A stretch of 39,544 bases of DNA, from assembly GCA_027624795.1 (NCBI GenBank), contig JAQBTX010000003.1:1-39544 (forward strand), given 5' to 3'. This DNA comes from a bacterium (lineage in GTDB: Bacteria; Patescibacteriota; Microgenomatia; UBA1406; GWC2-37-13). Made by a program: the position numbers and the translations under genes. Of this stretch, positions 6,191-16,216 are shown in pieces; within the stretch, counting starts at the first letter, position 1, and every line of letters starts with the position of its first letter. The notes below the pieces were generated by a model, which was given only the letters and a program-made list of their open reading frames with translations, was not told the origin of the DNA and did no database searches.

Positions 6191-7556
6191 ACAAAGATAG
6201 GGTCTCATACCAATCGTAGTGAATGATAAAAGCTTTGATTGGATACAGAGGAAGCGTCTGTAATACTTTTGACTCAGGAATGAGCGTCTTTCCTACATAT
6301 TGAGGAATTTCATCATAGGATTTGCCAAAAATAAAAACCTCATCATCGATATAATATTGAGCTAAATGAAAATCGAGCTCACTGGTAAGGTAGATCACAT
6401 CAATTGGAGCACGAATTACATTTACCTCTGCATATAATGGGGACACCGATCTTTTTGTATGATACTGTATGTTGAGAGGACTATAGAGATGAATCACGAA
6501 GAGAAGAAATCCTCCTAATGCGTAGAAAATCCAGTTCTTATATTGTTGAGTTCGTTCAACAATCAGTTCAAATGATGTAATAATAAGTAAGAGTAATCCG
6601 GGTGCAGATATGATGATATATCGTGGTAAGTACACCGGGGTAGAAATCAATGACCAGATAAAAAGTGTAATAGCCGGTAAGAAAGTCCAGAGATAGAGGT
6701 TTGCGAGGTAGTTAGATTTTTTAATGAACTTACGAATTGCAATAGGAAGGAGGATAATGATACCCAATATGATATTGAGGTTGGTATGGAATGAGATGTA
6801 TCCTGTTGTGTCATGATAATAGGTGGCAAACACACGTTCGTATCCTGTAAACAATATAAATGGCATATAGAACAGATCTTGAAGTGAAGGTTGGAGAATC
6901 CAAAACCGTGCATCAGAAAAGTCATGATTAAGCCAAACATAGATGAGCCAAGGTAGGATGAGGAAAAAAGGAAGAAGAGTAGTAGCTAGCAGCTTGTAGT
7001 TAGCCAATTTAATCGCAAAGCGTCTAGTTGAAAAGAGCTTTACAATATCTTTGTAATGAGCTCCTATTATTTGTGCAGCAAAAATAAATATCGTAAAGTA
7101 ATGGGTGTAAAGTGCCAGGGTGATTGACACGAAATAGAGATTTTTATTCTTTTTCCACAGAGCAAAGTAGGAAAGGGCTACTAAGAACGTGGCCATCATA
7201 TACATACGTGCTTCAAATGCATAATAAATCAGAAAGGGATTGGTGACTATAATTAAGAAGTAAAGAAGAGCGCGTTTTATAGGCACTTTTAATATAAGTA
7301 CCATAATCTCAAAAAGAACAAAAACCAACAATGCATACATCAGAAATGATAAACTCCGCAGTGCAATTTCACTGGTTCCAAAGATTAACATCCAGTAATG
7401 AAGAACAATATAGTAGAGGGGTGGTGCGAAATCTTGTGCGGACGTACGAAGTATGTCAACTATTCCTTGGCGTGCCATGACATAGGAAAATGCTTCATCA
7501 CGCCATAAATCCATGACAAAAAATGAAAGAGGAGTTTTGGTAAAAAGGTAGTTCAT
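6186..7556 (-). CDS. Membrane glycosyltransferase, GT39/PMT-like
   Basis: The 456 residues form about ten hydrophobic helices with an early acidic motif, DLWRDEAFSYVMA (D20-E21), typical of the first external loop of lipid-phosphate-dependent GT-C enzymes (PMT, ArnT and relatives). A second loop contains FAPPLYYIVLHYWM. Such enzymes transfer sugars from polyprenyl-phosphate to acceptors on the outer face of the membrane; the acceptor is unknown. The first codons read MNYLFTKTPLSFFVMD, and Met15 is an alternative start. The stop codon lies in the secE promoter. It follows the GT2 gene across a family B repeat. Confidence 0.75.
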   Translation of the reverse strand: MNYLFTKTPLSFFVMDLWRDEAFSYVMARQGIVDILRTSAQDFAPPLYYIVLHYWMLIFGTSEIALRSLSFLMYALLVFVLFEIMVLILKVPIKRALLYFLIIVTNPFLIYYAFEARMYMMATFLVALSYFALWKKNKNLYFVSITLALYTHYFTIFIFAAQIIGAHYKDIVKLFSTRRFAIKLANYKLLATTLLPFFLILPWLIYVWLNHDFSDARFWILQPSLQDLFYMPFILFTGYERVFATYYHDTTGYISFHTNLNIILGIIILLPIAIRKFIKKSNYLANLYLWTFLPAITLFIWSLISTPVYLPRYIIISAPGLLLLIITSFELIVERTQQYKNWIFYALGGFLLFVIHLYSPLNIQYHTKRSVSPLYAEVNVIRAPIDVIYLTSELDFHLAQYYIDDEVFIFGKSYDEIPQYVGKTLIPESKVLQTLPLYPIKAFIIHYDWYETLSLL

Positions 7557-7559
7557 TTA

Positions 7560-7690
7560 TATTAAATCCAAAATCCTAAACTCTAAATCCTAAATAAATA
7601 ATAAACTCAAATTATCAAATGTTAAAACATGAGCACTATTTAGATTTAAGATTTTGATCATTGTTTCGTACTTAGCGCTTAGTATTTAGA
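7560..7690. repeat. Family B palindromic repeat between two glycosyltransferase genes
   Basis: AAATCCAAAATCCTAAACTC and AAATAAATAATAAACTCAAA are followed by the inverted side, GAGCACTATTTAGATTTAAG and TTAGTATTTAGAGC. There is no open frame of note. It fills the whole gap 7557-7698. Confidence 0.75.
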
Positions 7691-7698
7691 GCTTTTAT

Positions 7699-9177
7699 CT
7701 ATACCTTCTCGGTCACCTTATATTCTATCTTCTTGCCAAACAAGAGGCGCGTATGAGCGTCAAGTGCAGGCAAAGCAGACAGGACAAACGAAACAATAGG
7801 CAACAAATACCATTGTATCAAAATCAGCGGGAAGCTAAACGCGTGTGTTTTCTGATTTAATTTATTGCGTAATTTAATATCTAAGTGCGTGTACAAGATG
7901 AGCATGGTTGTTGCTAAGGTAAGTAAGAATCCCGTGAGTCGTGGCAACAGAAACCCAAGTACGGTTCGCTTAAAGGTCGGGTTTATGATGGGTGGTATCC
8001 ATCCACTCACCGTGAGTATAAAGAATGATACGGGCCAGAGTAAGTGTGTTTCTACTAAATATGAAAATCTACGCAGTTTAACCTTCCAGGGAATGTGCGG
8101 CGTGATAAACATATTATTCCAAAAGTATGATATGTCAGTCACTCCCCAAGCCCAACGTTTTTCTTGCTCATAGCGATTTACAAAAGTTTTCCCTATGCTT
8201 CCCGAATATACCGCATCACCATTCACGATCGTATATAATGGAATTGTTTTTACCTTCTCGCCCAGCTTAAAAAATGCTTGATAATATATATGCCAGTCCT
8301 CAGGAATAATATCAACATCCCAATAATCTACTTGTTTCAAGAGCCATAAATTTGTTGAATAGGTAGATATATGAATGAGATTGTTTGTTTGCGAAAGGAA
8401 AGATAAGCGCATAAGTGAAGAGAGTGTTGATTGTATACGCACAAAAAAGGGAAGCTGCCAGAAGTTATTGTACAAAAGGACGGGTGCCCAATAAAAATGG
8501 AAATCACGATCCGTATCGCGTAAGAATTCAAACGACATGTAAGAAACATAATTGGCCGGCAATATACTATCAGCATCGCATACCGTTATAATCGTATCCT
8601 TTTGTTCATAATGATTTTTCTCACAATACGCTTCTATCTGACGTGCGGCAAAGGTTTGATTACTTGCTTTACCAGGAACTTCTCCTTCTTTAAGGACATG
8701 ATATACGGCAATGATTTCTTTAAAATGCTCACTCCATCGTTCTCGAAGTATTCGTTCTTTTTCAAGAGCTTCTGTTTCTCGCTCTTCAAAAGCAATTACT
8801 AAATGCAACGTTTTGTAGGGGTAATCTTGTTTTGCCAATGCGCCAATTGTGTCGTTAAGCTTATGGAGCGGTTCTTTGTAATTGGGAATAATGATAAAGT
8901 GTTGAAGGTTTGGTGCATGATCAAGCGTTTGTACTGTTTTATAAAACGGAGTATCTTGAAATGCTTTGATAAGTGAGTATGAAAGAACAGCATAGTACGC
9001 GGTCGTGAATGTTTTAATTAAAAAATACAGATCAAACGCAATGATAAAGTAAGCGACAACTGCGGGATGAAATGGAGAGAGCCAAACCGGCATAAGAATG
9101 ATGAGCCATGCCAAAAAAGGAACTAACATTTCACCAAAACGATGAAAATACTTTGATCTGACAATACGTTCGGTCAT
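7699..9177 (-). CDS. Membrane-bound family 2 glycosyltransferase
   Basis: The 492-residue protein has two N-terminal hydrophobic helices (about 20-60), a cytoplasmic GT-A domain and several C-terminal helices. Catalytic signatures are IIPNYKEP at the domain start, DAD (201-203) for metal and nucleotide-sugar binding, the PEDW acid motif and QEKRW, matching the QXXRW motif of processive GT2 enzymes such as cellulose or hyaluronan synthases. It probably builds or exports a surface polysaccharide or glycolipid. ATG 9177 is chosen because TATAAT lies 7 nt upstream; the frame stays open to 9594 but that part runs antisense through the RAYT gene. Confidence 0.8.
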   Translation of the reverse strand: MTERIVRSKYFHRFGEMLVPFLAWLIILMPVWLSPFHPAVVAYFIIAFDLYFLIKTFTTAYYAVLSYSLIKAFQDTPFYKTVQTLDHAPNLQHFIIIPNYKEPLHKLNDTIGALAKQDYPYKTLHLVIAFEERETEALEKERILRERWSEHFKEIIAVYHVLKEGEVPGKASNQTFAARQIEAYCEKNHYEQKDTIITVCDADSILPANYVSYMSFEFLRDTDRDFHFYWAPVLLYNNFWQLPFFVRIQSTLSSLMRLSFLSQTNNLIHISTYSTNLWLLKQVDYWDVDIIPEDWHIYYQAFFKLGEKVKTIPLYTIVNGDAVYSGSIGKTFVNRYEQEKRWAWGVTDISYFWNNMFITPHIPWKVKLRRFSYLVETHLLWPVSFFILTVSGWIPPIINPTFKRTVLGFLLPRLTGFLLTLATTMLILYTHLDIKLRNKLNQKTHAFSFPLILIQWYLLPIVSFVLSALPALDAHTRLLFGKKIEYKVTEKV

Positions 9178-9184
9178 ACTGTTT

Positions 9185-9190
9185 ATTATA
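9185..9190 (-). promoter_or_regulatory. -10 box of the GT2 gene
   Basis: Minus-strand TATAAT ends 7 nt before the ATG at 9177 and fixes that start over the longer open frame. Confidence 0.6.
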
Positions 9191-9235
9191 CAGTGAAGAA
9201 CGTTGTGATAAAAGTCCATTATTATGAACCCATGT

Positions 9236-9282
9236 CTTATAGTAAAAGGGTCTGTCCCGAAAATCGGGACAGACCCTAATAT
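9236..9282. repeat. Family D REP-like hairpin, left of RAYT
   Basis: A perfect 13-bp stem (GGGTCTGTCCCGA at 9248-9260 and its complement at 9264-9276) closes a 3-nt AAA loop. The left foot, ATAGTAAAAGGG, is shared with the copies at 10039 and 22542. REP hairpins of this kind are the substrates of RAYT transposases. Confidence 0.8.
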
Positions 9283-9333
9283 GACCCTCAAAATAATATT
9301 GATATATGTATGAGTATATGATTGAATAAATGT

Positions 9334-10023
9334 ATGCCATGTAAAAATAGGGTCAAACAACTTGCAGAAGGAGCGTACTATCATGCATATAATCGGGGTT
9401 ACCATCGTCAGCAGGTATTTCTCAATGAACACGATTATCATACCTTTATACATATTCTTAAAAAATACCTCGACCCAGATTTTCGTGAAACTAAATTCCT
9501 TCCCAATGGAGAAGCTGTTCAAATAGCCGTAAATAAGCCTTTGTATGAAAAAGTGGAATTGCACTCCTATTGTCTCATGCCTAATCACTTCCATCTTTTA
9601 GTAAAACAGATTTCTAAAGATGGTATGTCTCGACTAATCAATGTAGTATGTTCTCAATATTCGACCTACTTTAATAATAAATACGAACGTGAAGGGACGA
9701 TATGGCAGGGGACCTATAAGGCAGTAATAGTGAAAACAGAAGAGCAGTATCTTCATTTAAGCAGATATATTCACCTGAATCCATTTCCTATTTTACATAA
9801 ACTAGAAGAATATCCCTACTCGAGCTATCCAACGTTTATAGGAAAAAAGAAATTTTCCCATTGGTTTAAACCAGAAGGTATTTTGCATTCCTTTACTTCG
9901 AAATATAAAGACACCGGAGCATCATATCAGAGATTTGTTGAAGGATACCACCAACTTCACGAAGACGAGCGTAGGAAAGAGGAAGAATTAATCCAGCCGC
10001 TCATATTAGATGAAAAAACATGA
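9334..10023 (+). CDS. REP-associated tyrosine transposase (RAYT, IS200/TnpA-like)
   Basis: This Y1-type HUH enzyme cuts and joins single-stranded DNA at REP hairpins and is thought to spread them. The 229 residues start with AEGAYYHAYNRGYHRQQVF, contain the HUH motif (MPNHFHLLV, H85 and H87) and the catalytic tyrosine (Y145 in SRYIHLNP). TTG 9322 is an alternative start adding four residues. Length is typical and the frame is intact, so the protein is probably active. Hairpins of family D lie 50 bp upstream and 15 bp downstream. Unlike a normal IS, RAYTs usually do not move as a unit but mobilise the hairpins. Confidence 0.92.
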   Translation: MPCKNRVKQLAEGAYYHAYNRGYHRQQVFLNEHDYHTFIHILKKYLDPDFRETKFLPNGEAVQIAVNKPLYEKVELHSYCLMPNHFHLLVKQISKDGMSRLINVVCSQYSTYFNNKYEREGTIWQGTYKAVIVKTEEQYLHLSRYIHLNPFPILHKLEEYPYSSYPTFIGKKKFSHWFKPEGILHSFTSKYKDTGASYQRFVEGYHQLHEDERRKEEELIQPLILDEKT

Positions 10024-10038
10024 GAATAAAACAAAAAG

Positions 10039-10083
10039 TCTCATAGTAAAAGGGTCTGTCCCGATTACTATAGACATTTTTGT
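10039..10083. repeat. Family D REP-like element, right of RAYT
   Basis: Forty-five bases are the exact reverse complement of 22542-22586. Feet ATAGTAA and TTACTAT flank a GGG...CCC core, forming an imperfect hairpin. Confidence 0.9.
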
Positions 10084-10124
10084 GTTATACAACCAGATGG
10101 GAGGAACTCCGATTAGTGAAATGA

Positions 10125-10130
10125 TATGAT
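10125..10130 (+). promoter_or_regulatory. Possible -10 box of the HEPN/Ca-ATPase pair
   Basis: TATGAT ends 8 nt before the ATG at 10139. No good -35 box is visible. Confidence 0.4.
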
Positions 10131-10138
10131 GAATATAT

Positions 10139-10630
10139 ATGCTAACACTCATCAAGCGGGAACCCATTTGGGAGTACCTTTCTACTACTCAAAAAGATCT
10201 TATTCAAGAAGGGAATTTCCTCATGAGCATGGTCAAGCCTCATCAGTTTAAAGATTATTCATTTTTAGTCTTCCCTTTCGCTAAAGTATTTGAAGGGTAC
10301 TTAAAACAACTCTTTCTCGATGTCGGGTTTATTACCCATCAAGACTATATTTCTGACCATTTTCGCATTGGTAAATACCTTTCTCCCCATATGGTGCTCC
10401 GGCTTGAAAAGCACTCGGTATTTGCGCAGATCCGCGATGCTTCAACCATCGATTTAGCCACAAAACTATGGACAATCTGGAAAAGAGGAAGAAACGAAAT
10501 CATCCATTATTACCCTCATAATTTGAGAAGCATTTCCTACCTTGAAGCCAAAGAAATGAACGAAGACATCCTGCACGCAATGATTGAGTCATATGAGGGT
10601 TTAAAAGTTTCTGCCAAAGGCGGTAATTAG
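10139..10630 (+). CDS. HEPN-domain protein resembling the RnlA toxin C-terminal domain
   Basis: The 163-residue, mostly helical protein has an R-x4-H HEPN signature (R118-N-E-I-I-H123, in KRGRNEIIHYYP), the catalytic pattern of many RNases of toxin-antitoxin and defence systems. The segments FPFAKVFEGYLKQLFLDVGF and FRIGKYLSPHMVLRLEKHSVF resemble the Dmd-binding/HEPN domain of RnlA, without RnlA's N-terminal domains. No antitoxin (RnlB-like) gene is adjacent; the next gene, 4 bp downstream, is a Ca2+ ATPase. It may be an RNase, or an RNA-binding HEPN protein with a housekeeping role. Family assignment is by pattern. Confidence 0.6.
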   Translation: MLTLIKREPIWEYLSTTQKDLIQEGNFLMSMVKPHQFKDYSFLVFPFAKVFEGYLKQLFLDVGFITHQDYISDHFRIGKYLSPHMVLRLEKHSVFAQIRDASTIDLATKLWTIWKRGRNEIIHYYPHNLRSISYLEAKEMNEDILHAMIESYEGLKVSAKGGN

Positions 10631-10634
10631 TTTT

Positions 10635-13208
10635 ATGACAGGCTTAACATCACATCATGCCCGTGAGCTTCTGAAGCAACATGGACCCAATAGTATTGTA
10701 GAAAAATCTCATCGCTCTATCATACATGTACTAGCTGAGCAGTTTATGAATTTCCTTACTATTCTTCTCGTTATAGCAGCGTTCCTTTCTTTTTTTATTG
10801 GTGAAACAGTAGATGGCGCACTCATTCTCACTATTCTCATATTAAATGCAACTTTTGGCTTATATCAGGAGTATAAAGCTGAATCTGCAATCGCTGCGCT
10901 TAAGAAAATGACCGTGAGTATGGTGCGCGTTATACGAGATGGGAAAGAACAACAAATTGAGAATGTACAACTGGTGCCCGGAGACATAGTCATTCTCGCA
11001 GAAGGAGATAAAGTACCTGCAGATGCAACAGTCACTGATGTACATGCCCTTGAGGTAAATGAAGCATCGCTAACGGGCGAGTCGGTTCCTGTGAGTAAGG
11101 TATCACAAGACCAGATATACATGGGAACCATCGTGACCAAAGGCCGTGCTATAGCCCATATAACCCACACCGGAATGGAAACTAAATTTGGCATTATAGC
11201 AGACAAGCTTACGCGAGTGCAAAAAATTGAAACACCACTTCAAAAGAAGATTACCAAATTATCGGAATTAATTGGGATTGTAGGTATCGTGTTGTCATTT
11301 ATGGTATTTGTACTGTCATCCCTCCAGGGAAATGGATATTTACCTTCATTTCTTTTGGCCATATCTCTTGCCGTTGCCTTAGTTCCTGAAGGCCTTCCAG
11401 CAGTGATGACTATCATTTTATCTATGGGAGTAAAGCGTATGGCAGCACGAGGCGCAATAGTGCGCAAGCTAACGGCCATAGAAGCGCTAGGGAGCACTAC
11501 GCTTATCGCAACCGATAAAACGGGAACGCTTACGCAAAATAACATGCATGTCAATGAGATATGGTTTCATAACAAGCTTGTGAAACCAACAGAATTACCC
11601 AAACAGTCATCAGTAGACTCAGTGTTACTTCTGACTGATGGAGTTGTCTGCTCGACTGCATCATTAGTAATTCAGCATGACAGTGAGAAATGTGAGATAT
11701 TGGGTGATCCAACCGAAGGAGCACTTTTGTGTTTGGCTAAAAATCACGGAATTGATGTGATTCAAATGCGAAGCGAATGGAAACTTACAGATGAAATCGC
11801 ATTCAATTCTCTCACTAAACGCATGAGTGTTGTTGTTACCAAAGATGAGCCTGTTCTTTTTTCCAAAGGAGCACCTGAATCATTACTTGCCATTTGTTCT
11901 CACATACAAGTAGGTTCAAATGTACGAAAGATTACCAAAGAAGATCAAAGCGAGATCCATGATCAACTTACTTCCTGGGCAAAAGATGGACTCAGAGTAC
12001 TTGCCATGGGATATAAAAATGACCCAGATGACCATCTCATAAAGCGCCTCAAGCACCGAAACGAGCACGGCGATGGGGGATTAGCACCTTTGTCAGATGG
12101 CTTGGTATTTATCGGCATGACTGCATTAGAAGATCCACCACGAAGTGAGGTGCCAGATGCCATAGCGCGTGCCAAAAAGGCAGGAATAACCGTAGTTATG
12201 ATCACCGGAGATAATGAAAAAACCGCAGAAAACATCGGTACTCGTGTGGGCTTATTAAAAAAAGGAGACATCATATTAAAAGGAGAACAGATCGATACGA
12301 TGAGCGATAAAGAACTCATGGCTATGCTTCCCCATGTGCGTATATTTGCCCGTGCTACTCCGTTTCACAAGAGTAGAATCGTATCACTTTATCAACAAAT
12401 GGGAGAAGTAGTCACCGTCACAGGCGATGGCGTAAATGACGCCATCGCACTTAAGCAAGCTAATGTGGGTGTAGCCATGGGACTTGTCGGCACCGATGTC
12501 GCACGAGAAACTGCCGATATAATCATAACGGACGATAACTTTGCAACCATTGTAAATGCCATAGAAGAGGGGAGAAATATTGCACTCAGACTCAATAATT
12601 CCATAAAATACCTTCTCACTGGTAACTTGTCTGAAGGACTTGCACTCTTGGGGGGGTTGGCCTTGGGAATGCCACCGATTCTCCTTCCCATTCAGCTTCT
12701 TTACATCAATCTCATCTCTGATGGTTTGCCGGCTCTTGCCTTTGCATTTTCACCTCAATCTTCGCACGTTATGAGTCATAAACCCCAAAAGGATTCAGCT
12801 ATACTCCGGTTGAAAGATTATGAATATATTGTTCCTATTGGATTACTTGTAGCATTAATGGTAATAGGAGCATATGTATTTTTTAGCTCATCTCAAATGG
12901 GAGCACAGACTGCAGCATTCACCGTGCTTGCACTCATTCAAGCAGTAATATTTGCTGACATATGGCTTAGACAACACAAGCAATCCCAATCTCCACACAC
13001 GTATATATCAGCTATGTTTGTCTTTGCAGTTGGGATTCCGATCATATTCCAGTATGCACTGGTGCGTATACCATTTATAGCAGAAGCATTTCACATCCAT
13101 GTATTATCTATCAGACGTTTTGTAGGGTATATTGCGTACTCTGGATTGCTCTATGTACTCTTATGGATCTATAGAGGTTATCGGTCGATGGCTGCAACTA
13201 AGCGTTGA
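10635..13208 (+). CDS. P2-type Ca2+-transporting ATPase
   Basis: This 857-residue pump couples ATP hydrolysis to cation export. The cation N-terminal domain (SHHARELLKQHGPN) is followed by M1-M2, the actuator domain with TGES (147-150), M4 with VALVPEGLP (PEGLP 251-255), the phosphorylation site D294 in DKTGTLT, the KGAPE nucleotide-binding motif and the TGDGVNDA hinge. M5-M6 read GNLSEGLAL...LYINLISDGLPA, preserving Asn/Glu and Asn-Ser-Asp ligands equivalent to SERCA site residues, so Ca2+ is the likely substrate. The start is 4 bp after the HEPN gene. The last 31 bp overlap gdhA tail to tail. Confidence 0.92.
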   Translation: MTGLTSHHARELLKQHGPNSIVEKSHRSIIHVLAEQFMNFLTILLVIAAFLSFFIGETVDGALILTILILNATFGLYQEYKAESAIAALKKMTVSMVRVIRDGKEQQIENVQLVPGDIVILAEGDKVPADATVTDVHALEVNEASLTGESVPVSKVSQDQIYMGTIVTKGRAIAHITHTGMETKFGIIADKLTRVQKIETPLQKKITKLSELIGIVGIVLSFMVFVLSSLQGNGYLPSFLLAISLAVALVPEGLPAVMTIILSMGVKRMAARGAIVRKLTAIEALGSTTLIATDKTGTLTQNNMHVNEIWFHNKLVKPTELPKQSSVDSVLLLTDGVVCSTASLVIQHDSEKCEILGDPTEGALLCLAKNHGIDVIQMRSEWKLTDEIAFNSLTKRMSVVVTKDEPVLFSKGAPESLLAICSHIQVGSNVRKITKEDQSEIHDQLTSWAKDGLRVLAMGYKNDPDDHLIKRLKHRNEHGDGGLAPLSDGLVFIGMTALEDPPRSEVPDAIARAKKAGITVVMITGDNEKTAENIGTRVGLLKKGDIILKGEQIDTMSDKELMAMLPHVRIFARATPFHKSRIVSLYQQMGEVVTVTGDGVNDAIALKQANVGVAMGLVGTDVARETADIIITDDNFATIVNAIEEGRNIALRLNNSIKYLLTGNLSEGLALLGGLALGMPPILLPIQLLYINLISDGLPALAFAFSPQSSHVMSHKPQKDSAILRLKDYEYIVPIGLLVALMVIGAYVFFSSSQMGAQTAAFTVLALIQAVIFADIWLRQHKQSQSPHTYISAMFVFAVGIPIIFQYALVRIPFIAEAFHIHVLSIRRFVGYIAYSGLLYVLLWIYRGYRSMAATKR

Positions 13209-14437
13209 ATAGCAACAATATATGCTGCGGTGCGCAGTGATACCTTATGCTTCTTATGGGCACCCCACACTTCATCTGTTGCTTGGGTCATATAGGTATG
13301 AAGTTCTCGACGGTAGTGTTCTATAGTCCACGTTTGACCTTTCATATTTTGTTCCCATTCAAAGTAAGAACCAGTAACACCACCAGAGTTTGCCAAAATA
13401 TCGGGTATTACCATACATCCATTGTCGTCCAATATTTGGGCAGCTTCTTTAGTTGTGGGCCCATTGGCCATTTCGAGAATAATGTTGGCCTTGATGTTAT
13501 GGACATTGACTTTACTTATCACATGTTCAAGCGCAGCAGGAACCAATATGTCTACATCTAGCTCAAGAATCTCATCATTCGTAATCCTCTTTCCCAGTTT
13601 GTCTGAGATGCTTTTATTCTCTTTTTTATCTGCCATTACTTTTTCTGGGTCTAACGCTTGAGCAGTAATACCACCTTTTGAATCAGATACCGCAACAATA
13701 TGAAACATTGGCTGATCATCAGACGTTCGCGCTTTATATAAATATTGAGCCAGAAAATATCCTACATTTCCAAACCCTTGTATAGCTACCGTCAGAGGAT
13801 AGGTCAGCTCGCCTTCTTTTTTTAATAATATATTTTTAAGTACTGTTGCGCCACCTAAGCCCGTAGCTTCTTCACGACCCTCACTGCCGCCGTAACTTAC
13901 GGGTTTTCCCGTGACAACTGCTCTGAGTGTAGAGGACTCATCTGAAGTCATGCCTACCACGCGCGCATATTCATCAGCAATCCACTCCATGATTTGAGCA
14001 GTGGTATTTACGTCTGGGGCTGGTACATCTATGGTTGGACCAATCACATGTGCAATCCGCCTTACAAATGATCTCGTGAGTCGTTCTAATTCACCCGGGC
14101 TTAACGATTTAGGATCTACTTGTATACCACCTTTTCCTCCGCCAAACGGTACATTTACCACCGCATTTTTCACCATCATCCAAAATGCGAGTGCCTGAGC
14201 TTCATCTTCATTCACCTGTGGGTGATAACGGAGACCACCTTTATAGGGGCCCAAGAGGGAATTGTGTTGCATGCGGTAGCCATGAAACAATTTCCGGGTT
14301 CCATCATCCATGGTGACGGGAATCGATACGCTTAATTTTCTCTCAGCGGTTGTAAGAACAGCGAGAACGTCTTCTGGGGTTTTTATGTATTTTGAAGCTT
14401 CGCGCAGTTGCTCAGTCGCTTCTTTAAATATATTCAT
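13178..14437 (-). CDS. gdhA: Glutamate dehydrogenase (Glu/Leu/Phe/Val family)
   Basis: The enzyme interconverts glutamate and 2-oxoglutarate plus ammonia with NAD(P). The 419 residues have normal hexameric GDH length. Visible signatures are GPYKGGLRYHP (substrate lysine), the catalytic K102 in PFGGGKGGI, D142 in PAPDVNT, a Rossmann glycine motif (IQGFGNVG) and the C-terminal ANSGGVTGSYFEW. The start lies 16 bp after the atpC stop, so it is probably the last gene of the ATPase transcript, although TATGAA 5 nt before ATG could serve as a weak own promoter. Confidence 0.95.
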   Translation of the reverse strand: MNIFKEATEQLREASKYIKTPEDVLAVLTTAERKLSVSIPVTMDDGTRKLFHGYRMQHNSLLGPYKGGLRYHPQVNEDEAQALAFWMMVKNAVVNVPFGGGKGGIQVDPKSLSPGELERLTRSFVRRIAHVIGPTIDVPAPDVNTTAQIMEWIADEYARVVGMTSDESSTLRAVVTGKPVSYGGSEGREEATGLGGATVLKNILLKKEGELTYPLTVAIQGFGNVGYFLAQYLYKARTSDDQPMFHIVAVSDSKGGITAQALDPEKVMADKKENKSISDKLGKRITNDEILELDVDILVPAALEHVISKVNVHNIKANIILEMANGPTTKEAAQILDDNGCMVIPDILANSGGVTGSYFEWEQNMKGQTWTIEHYRRELHTYMTQATDEVWGAHKKHKVSLRTAAYIVAIQRLVAAIDR

Positions 14438-14453
14438 ATATCTTCATACAGTA

Positions 14454-14831
14454 TCATATATTTTTTTTCTTTTCAAGTGGTTTACTTGTTTGCTTGTCTG
14501 GTTGCATTATTTCATCGGGTCTGAGTAAGTTGTGAATCATTGATTTTGCTTCTTTTTCTTGAACATCTATTAAAATAATGACTTGATCATGCGATACTTG
14601 TAGAATTGCCTGATTAATATGAATTGAAGTCTTATGGTGATCGGGAGTTTGAATATCAATGTGGGTATCAATCATCGACATAAAAAAGCTGTGCTCAGGG
14701 AGAATATCAAACTCTCCAACCGGATTTCTACATGATACGGTGATGGCTTCACCTTGGAATAAGGTTTTATCTGGGGACATAACAAGCACTTTTAGAACTT
14801 CAGGAAGATTTTTCTTATCAACATTATCCAT
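14454..14831 (-). CDS. atpC: F1 ATPase epsilon subunit
   Basis: Epsilon couples the central stalk to the c-ring and inhibits hydrolysis. The 125 residues show the N-terminal beta-sandwich (LKVLVMSPDKTLFQGEAITVSCRNPVGEFDILPEH) and a short, atypical C-terminal part (IDVQEKEAKSMIHNLLRPDE, then a Lys-rich tail) in place of the usual two-helix domain. It follows atpD by 2 bp. Confidence 0.85.
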   Translation of the reverse strand: MDNVDKKNLPEVLKVLVMSPDKTLFQGEAITVSCRNPVGEFDILPEHSFFMSMIDTHIDIQTPDHHKTSIHINQAILQVSHDQVIILIDVQEKEAKSMIHNLLRPDEIMQPDKQTSKPLEKKKNI

Positions 14832-14833
14832 GA

Positions 14834-16216
<1,383 letters not shown>

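Noticed and set aside
9178-9594. N-terminal extension of the GT2 protein by 139 residues
   Set aside because: It is the complement of the RAYT gene and its hairpin; TATAAT upstream of ATG 9177 decides the start.
77-13208. Alternative genetic code with TGA as glycine
   Set aside because: Several genes (comEC, RAYT, P-type ATPase) end at TGA at their expected lengths, and all conserved genes read through without internal TGA.
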